Shown here: one piece after another, positions 27,401 through 34,969 of the stretch | How positions within the stretch are numbered: position 1 is the stretch's first letter | Layout: each line of letters begins with the position of its first letter | From: an uncultured Lachnospiraceae bacterium | Lineage (GTDB): Bacteria > Bacillota > Clostridia > Lachnospirales > Lachnospiraceae | Direction of reading: 5' to 3' | Assembly: GCA_910583615.1 (NCBI GenBank) | Contig: CAJTXP010000011.1 | Span: 1-64,000, forward strand | Length of the DNA stretch: 64,000 nt | The notes under the pieces: generated by a model | The model's database searches: none | What the model was told of the DNA's origin: nothing | Seen by the model: only the letters and a program-made list of their open reading frames with translations | Made by a program: the position numbers and the translations under genes

Positions 27401-27497
27401 CGTATACGGAAGAAGCAAGAAAGAGCGCAGGGAACGCCGGCAAAAACTGTATTTCTGGAAAAAGGAGAAAAAAGAGGAAGAAGAATTTAAATTATAG
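24450..27497 (+). CDS. RND family efflux permease (AcrB/HAE type)
   Basis: The 1,015-residue transporter has the RND duplication: TM1 (STLLLVLALVVFGFSSLLSL), a large extracellular loop, TM2-6 with GALVIAIGMMVDSSIVVLE, then TM7, a second loop and TM8-12 including LMGILMLVGIVVNNGILYVD and RLRPILMTTLTTVISMIPMA. The charged residues that carry protons in TM4 (GMMVDSS) are present. It would export drugs, lipids or other amphiphiles with the adaptor upstream. ATG 24450 follows the adaptor stop by one base, with GGAGGAG in the adaptor's 3' end, so translation is coupled. A terminator follows. Confidence 0.95.
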   Translation: MGLTRLSLKRPVSTLLLVLALVVFGFSSLLSLRLELMPDMDMPIMMVMTVYPGADPESVEALVSGEIEGQVASLSGVDSVMSYSQENVSMVLLQYDYSVDTNDAYLDLRAALDITAASLPEECQEPMVIQMDINAMPSIMYSVSTTDGSDAFSIVNDTIVPELEAISTVADVEVSGGREHYIRVLLDEEALNQYGLSMSQVAQFISTTDFTIPLGSLEQGSQSISAISTAENQTVQELQRIPMFTSAGSMIQLSDVAEVSWSQKDPDSISRFNGEETISISVTKNQTASTIGMVNDVKKVMNRMMEQNSNLMMDISMDMSEQILEAVGSVASTLLMGVILSMIILFLFFGDWKASLIVGSSMPISLLVTVIVMAVAGFSLNMITLGALVIAIGMMVDSSIVVLESCFRSKDRMPDFKEASLQGARGVVGSIIASTITTVVVYLPLCLQEGLSGQIFGQLGYTIIFAMLASLISAMTLVPLFFSLFRPKEKKELKINHVLDGMRNGYDVFERKLLNKKKTSVLLAVALLVLSFVLAGFMDTELMPSMDEGMVSINATFRSGTKVSEVDERMQRLEDMVTSHEDVENYTLTVQKGSASITVNLKDDRKMSSQEVADQWIAETSDIVDAQLEIQVSSQMSAMMTTGAAASITLESTDLDDIKEAVSLLQESVWHIPGVLNVSNSAGETATQIRVVVDPLDAMSHGMTPVQVAGALYSMISGTEAMTVTSDGEEYSVYLEFPEGTYDDASRLLGASISGVPLSEMASLQYTDSQQTIMKTDGKYTLTINATCLSDDQKGIQEQMEDLAENTRLPGTVQLAQNSMDEMMVESFTALGKAIAAALFLVFLVMAMQFESPKYSLMVMLSIPFSLIGSFGLLFLTGEAVSMTSLMGILMLVGIVVNNGILYVDGVNELRMRMPVEDALIRSGQTRLRPILMTTLTTVISMIPMAMGLGSGTEMMSGMAIIIIGGLVASTLLILVLMPVFYLLVYGRSKKERRERRQKLYFWKKEKKEEEEFKL

Positions 27498-27512
27498 GCG
27501 GACGATACACCT

Positions 27513-27545
27513 GAAAGGGGGGCAAAATGCTCCCCTTTTATATTA
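27513..27545 (+). terminator. Intrinsic terminator of the RND operon
   Basis: AAAGGGG-GC pairs with GC-CCCCTTTT across a short AAAAT loop (27514-27539), followed by a T/A-rich run. Confidence 0.8.
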
Positions 27546-27557
27546 TATTTTGAGACA

Positions 27558-27595
27558 TGTCGAATTAAGCCGAATTTTTCCGAATTCGTTCGACA
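27558..27595 (+). promoter_or_regulatory. Two inverted Spo0A boxes upstream of spo0A
   Basis: TGTCGAA (27558-27564) and its exact inverse TTCGACA (27589-27595) both match the 0A-box core. They lie just upstream of the spo0A promoter hexamers, so Spo0A-P probably controls its own gene. Confidence 0.75.
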
Positions 27596-27603
27596 GGTTT
27601 TTC

Positions 27604-27632
27604 TTGTAAAGAATTACTGATTTCCCTATAAT
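27604..27632 (+). promoter_or_regulatory. Sigma-A-type promoter of spo0A
   Basis: TTGTAA (27604-27609), a 17-base spacer and a perfect TATAAT (27627-27632), 79 bases before the spo0A start and 8 bases after the second 0A box. Confidence 0.7.
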
Positions 27633-27711
27633 TTTTTCCATGGATGTTGGAAACTGTTGTATGAACCTGTAGAAAGGGGACAGAAATTATGGGAAAAGAG
27701 GAGGATACTGC

Positions 27712-28512
27712 ATGAGCAAATGGAGCGTCGCAATTGCAGATGATAACGAAAGAATGGTGGAAATTCTGGATGGGATACTGCGTCAGGATGAAGAACTTCA
27801 GATCGTAGGTGTTGCCAGAAACGGTGAGGAAGCATGCCGGGTGATTAAGGAAAAAGAACCTGATATTGTGCTTCTGGATATCATCATGCCGAAACTGGAC
27901 GGGCTTACTGTGATGGAGAAAATAGGACAGGACGTTCATATTCAGAAGAAGCCGGTCTTTGTTGTAATTTCTGCAATCGGGCAGGAGAGAATTACAGAAG
28001 ATGCATTTCTGCTGGGCGCCAGTTACTACATTATGAAACCATTTGACCATGATATGCTTCTGAACCGGATTCAGAGCCTGAAAGCTGACAGACAGCATAA
28101 AAGGACAGGAATCAGAAAGGTTGCGCCGTATGAAACAAAGATGGCTTATATTGAACGGAATCTGGAGACAGATGTGACAAATATGATCCATGAAATCGGT
28201 GTGCCTGCACACATTAAGGGGTATCAGTATTTAAGAGACGCGATTATGATGGCAGTAGAGGACATGAACATGCTGAACTCTATAACGAAGATCCTGTATC
28301 CAACGATTGCAAAGAATCACCAGACAACTCCCAGCAGAGTAGAAAGGGCGATTCGTCATGCGATTGAGGTGGCATGGAGCAGAGGAAAAATGGATACAAT
28401 CGACGAGCTGTTTGGATATACGGTCAGTGTAGGGAAGGGGAAACCGACAAATTCGGAGTTTATTGCATTGATTGCGGATAAAATTCGCCTGGATTATAAA
28501 AAGCATGCATAA
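27712..28512 (+). CDS. spo0A: Sporulation master regulator Spo0A
   Basis: This 266-residue response regulator controls entry into sporulation. The receiver shows the acidic pocket IADDNER, phospho-Asp in IVLLDIIMPKLDG, and the MKPFD lysine. The C-terminal Spo0A effector domain is unmistakable: TTPSRVERAIRHAIEVAWSR is the recognition helix region, and the sigma-contact helix follows. The start ATG 27712 has only a modest GAGGAG site 9-10 bases upstream. Two 0A boxes in the promoter suggest autoregulation. In most Clostridia spoIVB lies just upstream of spo0A; here an RND operon does. Confidence 0.97.
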   Translation: MSKWSVAIADDNERMVEILDGILRQDEELQIVGVARNGEEACRVIKEKEPDIVLLDIIMPKLDGLTVMEKIGQDVHIQKKPVFVVISAIGQERITEDAFLLGASYYIMKPFDHDMLLNRIQSLKADRQHKRTGIRKVAPYETKMAYIERNLETDVTNMIHEIGVPAHIKGYQYLRDAIMMAVEDMNMLNSITKILYPTIAKNHQTTPSRVERAIRHAIEVAWSRGKMDTIDELFGYTVSVGKGKPTNSEFIALIADKIRLDYKKHA

Positions 28513-28526
28513 TCTGTGAAAAAATC

Positions 28527-28555
28527 TTTAAAAACCTCTTCGATTGCGGTATAAT
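28527..28555 (+). promoter_or_regulatory. Promoter of glgA
   Basis: TTTAAA (28527-28532), a 17-base spacer and TATAAT (28550-28555), 36 bases before the glgA start. Confidence 0.6.
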
Positions 28556-28591
28556 ATACAGGACAACTATATTTTGTGCTGGAGGGGAAGA

Positions 28592-30049
28592 ATGAGGAAG
28601 AAGATTTTATTTATTGCGTCTGAGTGTGTGCCTTTTGTCAAAACGGGCGGGCTTGCAGATGTTGTGGGGTCTTTGCCCGGATATTTTGATGGGGAGAAAT
28701 ATGAAGTACGTGTGATTGTGCCGAATTACATATGTATCAGTTCAGAGTGGAAGGAAAAGATGAACTTTGTTACAAGCTTTTACATGGATATGGCATGGAG
28801 AAGCCAGTATGTTGGCATACTGGAGATGGAATACAATGGGATCCGGTATTACTTCATAGATAATGAATATTATTTTGCCGGAGATAAACCATATGGATAT
28901 ATACATGAGGATGTTGAAAAATTTGCATTTTTTTCAAAAGCTGCGCTGTCGATTCTTCCGGTGGTGAATTATAAACCTGATATTGTGCACTGTCATGACT
29001 GGCAGACCGGTCTGGTTCCGGTGTATTTAAAGGACAGTTTTCGTAAAGGCGGGTTTTACGCCAATATGAAATCAATCATGACCATTCATAATCTGAAATT
29101 TCAGGGATGCTGGAACATTCCGGCAATACAGGATGCTACGGGGCTCGACATGTCGTATTTTACATCAGATAAACTGGAGGCTTTTGGGGATGCCAATTAT
29201 CTGAAAGGAGGAATCGTATACGCAGATTATGTAACAACTGTAAGCCGTACTTATGCAGAGGAGATCAAATCTCCGTTTTATGGGGAGCATCTGGACGGGC
29301 TGATGCGTGCCCGTGAGGGCAGTCTGTGCGGAATCGTGAACGGCCTGGATTATCAGGAGTGGAATCCGGAAACAGATTCCATGATTTTCAAAAATTTTAC
29401 AGTGGACACGTTCCGGAAAGACAAGGTGAAAAACAAAACTGCGTTGCAAAAAGAGCTCGGACTTGAGGTGGACAGGAAGAAGATGCTGATAGGCATTGTG
29501 TCCCGTCTGACGGATCAGAAAGGATTTGATCTGATAGACTGCGTAATGGACGAACTGTGCCAGGATGAGGTGCAGATTGTCGTGCTTGGAACAGGAGAAG
29601 ACCGCTATGAAAATATGTTCCGTCATTATGCATGGAAATATAATGGAAAAGTGGCGGCGTGTATTTGCTATTCCAATGAGCTTTCTCATAAAATCTATGC
29701 AGCATGTGATGCATTTTTAATGCCGTCACAGTTTGAACCATGCGGCTTAAGTCAGCTTATGAGCCTTCGGTATGGTGCGCTTCCCATTGTTCGTGAGACC
29801 GGCGGCCTGAAAGATACCGTAGAACCATATAATGAATATGAAGAATCGGGAACAGGTTTCAGTTTTACAAATTACAATGCACATGAGATGCTGTCTGCAG
29901 TCCGGTATGCGCAGGCAGTGTATTATGACAGGAAACGTTCCTGGAACCAAATGATAGAACGTGCCATGAAGGTGGATTTTTCCTGGAAAAATTCCGCCGG
30001 ACAGTACGAGGAAGTATACAGGAAACTGTCGCCGTTTGAAGGTGAATGA
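28592..30049 (+). CDS. glgA: Glycogen synthase (ADP-glucose type, GT5)
   Basis: The 485-residue enzyme elongates alpha-1,4-glucan from ADP-glucose. The GT5 signature is present at the start (PFVKTGGLADVVGSLP), with IVHCHDWQTGLVP in the middle and the C-terminal nucleotide-binding region (PSQFEPCGLSQLMSLRYG, then RETGGLKDTV). ATG 28592 with GGAGG 6 bases upstream is the start; the frame runs further back but overlaps the promoter. It works with GlgB (18.9-20.8 kb) in glycogen storage, which in clostridia often accompanies sporulation, matching its place behind spo0A. Confidence 0.95.
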   Translation: MRKKILFIASECVPFVKTGGLADVVGSLPGYFDGEKYEVRVIVPNYICISSEWKEKMNFVTSFYMDMAWRSQYVGILEMEYNGIRYYFIDNEYYFAGDKPYGYIHEDVEKFAFFSKAALSILPVVNYKPDIVHCHDWQTGLVPVYLKDSFRKGGFYANMKSIMTIHNLKFQGCWNIPAIQDATGLDMSYFTSDKLEAFGDANYLKGGIVYADYVTTVSRTYAEEIKSPFYGEHLDGLMRAREGSLCGIVNGLDYQEWNPETDSMIFKNFTVDTFRKDKVKNKTALQKELGLEVDRKKMLIGIVSRLTDQKGFDLIDCVMDELCQDEVQIVVLGTGEDRYENMFRHYAWKYNGKVAACICYSNELSHKIYAACDAFLMPSQFEPCGLSQLMSLRYGALPIVRETGGLKDTVEPYNEYEESGTGFSFTNYNAHEMLSAVRYAQAVYYDRKRSWNQMIERAMKVDFSWKNSAGQYEEVYRKLSPFEGE

Positions 30050-30195
30050 ATTTACTGCAAATGAATGCGGTTCCTGATTCATTTCGGCTGGCTGAAGCTG
30101 CTGATTTTGGTCCGGCTGTAATGATTTGGGAGAATAATTCCTTCTTGTTTTCACATACTACATTTGCAAGTATGGAAAACAAGGAGGAATTTTTT

Positions 30196-30381
30196 ATGTC
30201 AGAATTATCAGAACTTGATGTTCAGAATCTTCGTCACCTGATCGGCGGAAGCGAGACCTGCCAGGCAAAATTAAGCGCATATGCAGAACAGGCCACAGAC
30301 CAGCAGGTGAAGCAGTATTTTCAGCAGGCGGCGCAGTCTGCAAAAGAGAACAAGCAGCAGTTAATGGGATTTCTGAAATAG
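30196..30381 (+). CDS. Small helical protein, probable spore-coat-associated (CotF-like partner)
   Basis: The 61-residue, Gln-rich helical protein has a strong AAGGAGGA site 7 bases before ATG 30196; the longer upstream frame is not credible. It reads LSELDVQNLRHLIGG, then two amphipathic helices (AEQATDQQVKQYFQQAAQSA), like half of a ferritin-like CotF unit. The CotF-like gene follows 14 bases later, so they are an operon pair. The function is inferred from the neighbour and helical pattern only. Confidence 0.75.
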   Translation: MSELSELDVQNLRHLIGGSETCQAKLSAYAEQATDQQVKQYFQQAAQSAKENKQQLMGFLK

Positions 30382-30395
30382 GAGGAATGAAAAAG

Positions 30396-30653
30396 ATGGA
30401 TGAGAAGACAATGGTCAGCGATGCGCTGGTAGGCATCAACGGAGAACTGAAGATGTACGCAGAGTATATTACGCAGAGTGAGAATCCGCAGTTAAAACAG
30501 ACGCTGAAACAGATGCGGAACAAGGCCGAAACCGCACAGGAGCAGCTCTATCAGATCGCAAGAGAAAAATCTTATTACGTGCCTGCTTCAAAAGCTACCA
30601 GGGAAGAGGTGGAGCATGTGAAATCTCTGTTTAAGCCGGAGTCAATGCTGTAG
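30396..30653 (+). CDS. Spore coat protein, CotF family
   Basis: The 85-residue protein has the CotF-type ferritin-like helical pattern: MVSDALVGINGELKMYAEYI, a second helix with NPQLKQTLKQMRNKAETAQE, and the terminal YYVPASKAT segment typical of the family. It would be a structural component of the spore coat, expressed in the mother cell. AGGAGG lies about 9 bases before ATG 30396; ATG 30387 is too close to it. It pairs with the 61-residue gene just upstream and ends at a strong bidirectional terminator. Confidence 0.82.
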   Translation: MDEKTMVSDALVGINGELKMYAEYITQSENPQLKQTLKQMRNKAETAQEQLYQIAREKSYYVPASKATREEVEHVKSLFKPESML

Positions 30654-30678
30654 GGCTGTAATTACAGAGGGACAGGCA

Positions 30679-30720
30679 GGTGCTGTTGCAAAACGTGTTT
30701 TGCAACAGCACCGTTATTTT
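30679..30720. terminator. Bidirectional hairpin between the CotF-like gene and aroC
   Basis: GGTGCTGTTGCAAAAC (30679-30694) and its exact complement (30697-30712) form a 16-bp arm pair with almost no spacer, followed by a T-rich stretch. It separates convergent genes and shares the CTGYTGCAAAACG core with hairpins at 42.1 and 48.6 kb. Confidence 0.85.
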
Positions 30721-30731
30721 TACAGGCGATA

Positions 30732-31841
30732 TCACGGATGACATCTGAAAAATTCCTGTATTCTGTCCATGCGCGATGTCATGCTGCCCATCAGCATGTC
30801 CAGTACCGTCAGCGCAGCCATACATTCAACGACCACCACTGCCCGCGGTACGATGATGGGATCGTGACGTCCCCGGATGGAGACGGAGATGTTTTCGCCG
30901 GATTTATTAACGGTTTCCTGCTCTTTGCTGATGGAAGGGGTCGGCTTGAACGCGGCCCGGAAGATGATATCGCTTCCGTCGCTGATGCCTCCCAGAATGC
31001 CGCCGGCATGATTGTTTTTTTTCCCGATGCTGCCGTCTTCCTGTCTGTAAAATGCGTCGTTGTTTCTGCTGCCGCATGTTTTGGCAGCATCAAAGCCGTC
31101 TCCGATCTCAAAGCCTTTGACTGCTCCGATGGAGCAGACGGCTTTTGCCAGGCAGGCATTTAATTTGTTGAAACAGGGTTCGCCTACGCCGGCCGGCAGG
31201 CCATGGATCACGCATTCAACAATGCCGCCGCACGAATCCTGCTGTTCCCTGCAGGCATCCAGATGAGCTTCTGCCAGCGAAGCGGCAGCGGCATCCGGCA
31301 TATTGACAGCATTCTGTTCCATCTGCGACAGGTCAAACCGCTTATAGTCAATAGCCACAGGGCCGATGGCTTTTGTATATGCAGTGACGGAAATACCCAG
31401 TTCTGACAGGATTTTTGCCGCCACAGCCCCTGCCGCTACGCGGCCGATGGTTTCTCTGCCGGAGGAACGTCCGCCGCCGGTGTAATCCCGAAAGCCGTAT
31501 TTACAGTCATAGGTGTAATCCGCGTGTCCGGGACGGTAATAAGAAGCGATCTCGCTGTAATCCTTCGAGCGTTGGGACGTATTGCGCACCATCAGGGAGA
31601 TGGGGGTTCCGGTCGTCTTTCCTTCAAAGACGCCGGACCAGATCTCCACCAGGTCGTCCTCCTTCCGCGGGGTAGTAAAACGGGACTGTCCGGGTTTTCT
31701 GCGGTTCAGATAGATCTGGATGTCGTTTTCTTCCAGAGGCAGTCCCGCAGGACAGCCGTCGATGACGACGCCGATGCCTCTGCCGTGGGATTCCCCCCAG
31801 GTGGTGACGGACAAAAGTGTTCCGAATGTTGAGCCTGCCAT
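30732..31841 (-). CDS. aroC: Chorismate synthase
   Basis: AroC converts 5-enolpyruvylshikimate 3-phosphate to chorismate, the last shared step to aromatic amino acids, using reduced FMN. The 369-residue protein has all three family signatures: GESHGRGIGVVIDGCP near the N terminus, GGGRSSGRETIGRVAAGA in the middle, and RGRHDPIIVPRA near the C terminus. ATG 31841 with AGGAGAA upstream is the start; a longer frame overlaps the promoter. It stands alone on the minus strand; no other shikimate genes are in the window. Confidence 0.96.
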   Translation of the reverse strand: MAGSTFGTLLSVTTWGESHGRGIGVVIDGCPAGLPLEENDIQIYLNRRKPGQSRFTTPRKEDDLVEIWSGVFEGKTTGTPISLMVRNTSQRSKDYSEIASYYRPGHADYTYDCKYGFRDYTGGGRSSGRETIGRVAAGAVAAKILSELGISVTAYTKAIGPVAIDYKRFDLSQMEQNAVNMPDAAAASLAEAHLDACREQQDSCGGIVECVIHGLPAGVGEPCFNKLNACLAKAVCSIGAVKGFEIGDGFDAAKTCGSRNNDAFYRQEDGSIGKKNNHAGGILGGISDGSDIIFRAAFKPTPSISKEQETVNKSGENISVSIRGRHDPIIVPRAVVVVECMAALTVLDMLMGSMTSRMDRIQEFFRCHP

Positions 31842-31887
31842 AATGATTCTCCTGTTCTGTAAAGCGATTGCATGTTGACTAACCATC

Positions 31888-31916
31888 AGTATATATAATA
31901 TACTCTCATTTGTAAA
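31888..31916 (-). promoter_or_regulatory. Promoter of aroC
   Basis: On the minus strand TTTACA (complement of 31911-31916) and TATACT (complement of 31888-31893) are 17 bases apart, 47 bases before the aroC start. Confidence 0.75.
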
Positions 31917-31965
31917 CGAATTTATCAACGGTTCCTGATGTGAACAACAACGATGTTATGGTTCG

Positions 31966-32159
31966 CGGGTGGGTGGATTCTGCGCCCCGGGCCTCTGTGC
32001 TCTGCGCTCGTATGGAGTGTATCGGTCAGCGGAACCGTTTTGTCCGTCTCATTCGGACAGTTCTGTTCGCCTGAGACGGACAAAACGGTTCCGCTGACCG
32101 CTCCAGTCCACACAGCGCTGCAGAGTACAGAGGTCCGGGGCGCAGAACCCACCCACCCG
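31966..32159. repeat. 194-bp interrupted palindrome between aroC and tgt
   Basis: The inner arms (32023-32050 and 32073-32100) are 28 bp and perfectly complementary around a 22-base centre. The outer arms (31966-32022 and 32101-32159) continue as an imperfect match with a few mismatches and gaps, so almost the whole 194 bp folds on itself. It fills most of the 350-bp gene-free stretch between aroC and tgt. A shorter relative of the inner part lies at 57093-57155. Confidence 0.9.
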
Positions 32160-32191
32160 TGGTGAACAGTAACGCAACGATGAGGTAACGT

Positions 32192-33316
32192 ATGTATAAA
32201 CTGATTAAAAAAGACGGAAATGCGAAGCGCGGAGAATTTCATACGGTTCACGGCGTCATACAGACGCCGGTATTCATGAATGTGGGGACCGCGGCGGCCA
32301 TCAAAGGCGCGGTATCCACGGAAGACCTGGAGGGAATCGGAACCCAGGTGGAACTGTCCAATACCTATCACCTGCATGTGCGGCCGGGAGACCAGGTGGT
32401 GAAGCGGATGGGGGGACTGCATAAGTTCATGTCCTGGGACCGTCCGATCCTGACGGATTCCGGCGGGTTTCAGGTCTTTTCCCTGTCGGACCTTCGGAAG
32501 ATTAAAGAAGAAGGGGTGTATTTTCACTCGCATGTGGACGGGAGGAAGATCTTCATGGGCCCGGAGGAGAGTATGCAGATCCAGTCCAATCTGGCTTCCA
32601 CGATCGCCATGGCGTTTGACGAGTGCGCGCCCAGTAAGGCGGACAGAAGCTATGTGCAGGCTTCCGTGGAGCGAACCACCCGATGGCTTTTCAGATGCTG
32701 GGCGGAAATGAACCGGCTGAACAGCCTGGAGGGTACGATCAATCGGAATCAGCTTCTGTTCGGCATCAACCAGGGGGCGGTCTATGAGGATATCCGGGTG
32801 GAGCATGCAAAAGAGATTGCTCAGATGGATCTGGACGGATATGCCATCGGCGGACTGGCAGTGGGGGAGACCCATGAAGAGATGTACCGGATCATCGAAG
32901 CGGTGGTTCCGCATCTTCCCGTGGAAAAGCCCACATATCTTATGGGGGTTGGAACCCCGGCAAATATTCTGGAAGCTGTGGAACGGGGGGTTGATTTTTT
33001 TGACTGCGTGTATCCCAGCAGAAACGGCAGGCACGGGCACGTATACACGAATCAGGGAAAGCTGAACCTGTTCAATGCAAAATATGAGTTGGATGACCGT
33101 CCCATTGAGGAAAGCTGCGGCTGTCCCGCCTGCAGACGCTACAGCAGGGCCTATATTCGTCACCTTCTGAAGGCAAAGGAGATGCTTGGAATGCGTCTGT
33201 GCGTGCTTCACAACCTGTATTTTTACAATCATATGATGGAAGAGATCCGGGATGCCATTGAGGCCGGAAGATACGGAGAATATAAGAGAAAAAAGCTGGA
33301 AGGAATGGGACAGTAA
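32192..33316 (+). CDS. tgt: Queuine tRNA-ribosyltransferase
   Basis: TGT swaps guanine 34 of Asp/Asn/His/Tyr tRNAs for the queuosine precursor. The 374-residue enzyme shows the substrate-binding segment TDSGGFQVFSL, GGLAVGET, the catalytic/recognition region DCVYPSRNGRHGHVYT, and the zinc site CGCPACRRYSRAYIRHL...LHN. ATG 32192 has TGAGGTAA 7 bases upstream. yajC follows, the usual tgt-yajC neighbourhood. The promoter could not be placed with confidence because the upstream region is occupied by a large palindrome. Confidence 0.96.
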   Translation: MYKLIKKDGNAKRGEFHTVHGVIQTPVFMNVGTAAAIKGAVSTEDLEGIGTQVELSNTYHLHVRPGDQVVKRMGGLHKFMSWDRPILTDSGGFQVFSLSDLRKIKEEGVYFHSHVDGRKIFMGPEESMQIQSNLASTIAMAFDECAPSKADRSYVQASVERTTRWLFRCWAEMNRLNSLEGTINRNQLLFGINQGAVYEDIRVEHAKEIAQMDLDGYAIGGLAVGETHEEMYRIIEAVVPHLPVEKPTYLMGVGTPANILEAVERGVDFFDCVYPSRNGRHGHVYTNQGKLNLFNAKYELDDRPIEESCGCPACRRYSRAYIRHLLKAKEMLGMRLCVLHNLYFYNHMMEEIRDAIEAGRYGEYKRKKLEGMGQ

Positions 33317-33356
33317 CCTGTAATGCGGCAGGATTTCGACTGGTATAAAAAAGTGC

Positions 33357-33385
33357 TTGCCCTGAACGGAAAATTTGTGTACAAT
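33357..33385 (+). promoter_or_regulatory. Promoter of yajC
   Basis: TTGCCC (33357-33362), a 17-base spacer and TACAAT (33380-33385), 32 bases before the yajC start. Confidence 0.65.
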
Positions 33386-33417
33386 AGACATTAAGTTATT
33401 TTTCAGGAGGAAGAGAT

Positions 33418-33705
33418 ATGTTATTGACAAGCGCAGGCATGGGCGGCAGCATGATATTGATAGTGCTCGTATGGGGCGTATTTCTGTATTTCTTTATGAT
33501 GCGGCCGCAGAAAAAAGAACAGAAGAGAGTCGCTGCCATGCTTGCTTCCCTTGAGGTGGGCGATGTGGTAGTCACGACCAGCGGTTTTTACGGAGTTCTG
33601 ATTGACATTACTGACGAGGACGTGATCGTAGAGTTCGGGAGCAACCGCAACTGCCGTATTCCCATGAAGAAATCAGCCATCCAGGAAGTGGAAAAACAGA
33701 ACTAG
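33418..33705 (+). CDS. yajC: Preprotein translocase subunit YajC
   Basis: The 95-residue protein has one N-terminal membrane helix (MILIVLVWGVFLYFFMMRPQ) and the family's conserved MRPQKKEQKR boundary, followed by a cytosolic beta domain (LEVGDVVVTTSGFYGVL). YajC associates with SecDF/YidC in protein export. AGGAGG precedes ATG 33418 by 8 bases. It has its own promoter and a perfect terminator, and secDF is not adjacent. Confidence 0.93.
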   Translation: MLLTSAGMGGSMILIVLVWGVFLYFFMMRPQKKEQKRVAAMLASLEVGDVVVTTSGFYGVLIDITDEDVIVEFGSNRNCRIPMKKSAIQEVEKQN

Positions 33706-33721
33706 GCAAGGGTGCAAGCGG

Positions 33722-33747
33722 GGCGGAAGGGTACTTCCGCCTTTTTC
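33722..33747 (+). terminator. Intrinsic terminator after yajC
   Basis: GGCGGAAG (33722-33729), GGTA loop, CTTCCGCC (33734-33741), then five Ts. Confidence 0.9.
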
Positions 33748-33814
33748 TGTGAAAAATTATGACACCGGATTTCTGACAGAGAAAGTTTCATGATAGATGG
33801 AGGAGGAAGAAGGA

Positions 33815-34897
33815 ATGAACTTCAGGATAGGAGTCATCTCCGGCGACGGGATCGGTCCGGAGATCGTAAGAGAGGCGAGAAAGGTACTGGACCAGGTGGC
33901 GTCAAAATACGGACATGCGTTTGAGTATGCAGAACTTTTGCTGGGCGGCGCGTCCATTGATGTGCACGGGGTTCCGCTGACAGAGGAGACGGTCCGTCAG
34001 GCGAAAACCTGTGACGCGGTGCTGATGGGTTCCATCGGCGGGGATGCGAAGACGTCGCCCTGGTATCGGCTGGAGCCGTCCAAAAGGCCGGAGGCGGGGC
34101 TTCTGGGCATCCGTAAGGCGCTGAACCTGTTTGCCAATTTAAGGCCGGCGTATCTGTACGAGGAGCTTCGGGCCGCGTGTCCGCTCCGGGAGGACATCAG
34201 CGCGGCGGGATTTGACATGCTGATTATGCGGGAACTCACCGGCGGCCTGTATTTCGGCGCCCGGAAGACGGAAGAGGTGGACGGCGTGCTGACGGCGGTG
34301 GACACGCTCTCCTACAACGAATATGAGATCCGCCGGATCGCAAAGCGGGCGTTTGACATCGCCATGAAGAGAAGAAAAAAGGTATGCAGCGTTGACAAGG
34401 CAAATGTGCTGGATTCCTCCAGGCTCTGGAGGAAGGTCGTGGAGGAAGTGGCGAAGGAGTATCCGGAGGTGGAGCTTTCCCATATGTACGTGGACAACTG
34501 CGCCATGCAGCTGGTCATGAACCCGGCACAGTTCGATGTGATTCTGACCGAAAATATGTTTGGAGACATTCTGTCGGACGAGGCGTCCATGGTGACCGGT
34601 TCCATCGGCATGCTCTCCAGCGCCAGCCTGAATGATACAAAATTCGGCCTTTATGAGCCGAGCCACGGTTCGGCGCCGGATATCGCCGGACAGGACCGGG
34701 CCAACCCCATTGCGACGATTCTCTCGGCGGCGATGATGCTGCGCTATTCCTTCGATCTGGACGAGGAGGCGGACCGGGTGGAAGCAGCTGTCAGAACGGT
34801 GCTGAAGGAAGGTTACCGGACCGGCGACATCCTGTCGGAAGGATGTACCTGTGTGGGTACGGCCCGGATGGGAGACCTGATAGCAGAAAGGATCTGA
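33815..34897 (+). CDS. leuB: 3-isopropylmalate dehydrogenase
   Basis: LeuB oxidatively decarboxylates 3-isopropylmalate with NAD+ in leucine synthesis. The 360-residue enzyme shows VISGDGIGPEIV, the substrate loop (LRPAYLYEELR), MRELTGGLYFGARK, the Tyr/Lys catalytic pair (SVDKANVLDSSRLWR, MYVDNCAMQL) and the NAD-site GSAPDIAGQDRANP. ATG 33815 sits behind AGGAGGAAGAAGG. It heads a leuB-ilvD-ilvB unit for branched-chain amino acids. leuA and leuCD are not here. No T-box or attenuator leader is visible in the 68 bases after the yajC terminator. Confidence 0.96.
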   Translation: MNFRIGVISGDGIGPEIVREARKVLDQVASKYGHAFEYAELLLGGASIDVHGVPLTEETVRQAKTCDAVLMGSIGGDAKTSPWYRLEPSKRPEAGLLGIRKALNLFANLRPAYLYEELRAACPLREDISAAGFDMLIMRELTGGLYFGARKTEEVDGVLTAVDTLSYNEYEIRRIAKRAFDIAMKRRKKVCSVDKANVLDSSRLWRKVVEEVAKEYPEVELSHMYVDNCAMQLVMNPAQFDVILTENMFGDILSDEASMVTGSIGMLSSASLNDTKFGLYEPSHGSAPDIAGQDRANPIATILSAAMMLRYSFDLDEEADRVEAAVRTVLKEGYRTGDILSEGCTCVGTARMGDLIAERI

Positions 34898-34969
34898 GGA
34901 TCAGGAATGGACAAAAAACGACGTCCATACACGCAGACACATAAAATAATACAATCAGGAGGAAACAAG

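Noticed and set aside
30059..30084. AAATGAAT/ATTCATTT hairpin after glgA
   Set aside because: An 8-bp AT-rich stem without a T tail; it is not convincing as a terminator. The rest of 30050-30195 shows nothing clear.
33722..33747. Considered the yajC-leuB hairpin as a riboswitch expression platform
   Set aside because: It is a plain perfect stem with four-base loop and T run, which a simple terminator explains.
33748..33814. Looked for a T-box or leucine attenuator before leuB
   Set aside because: Only 68 bases lie between the yajC terminator and leuB, with no T-box sequence, Leu-rich leader peptide or hairpin.
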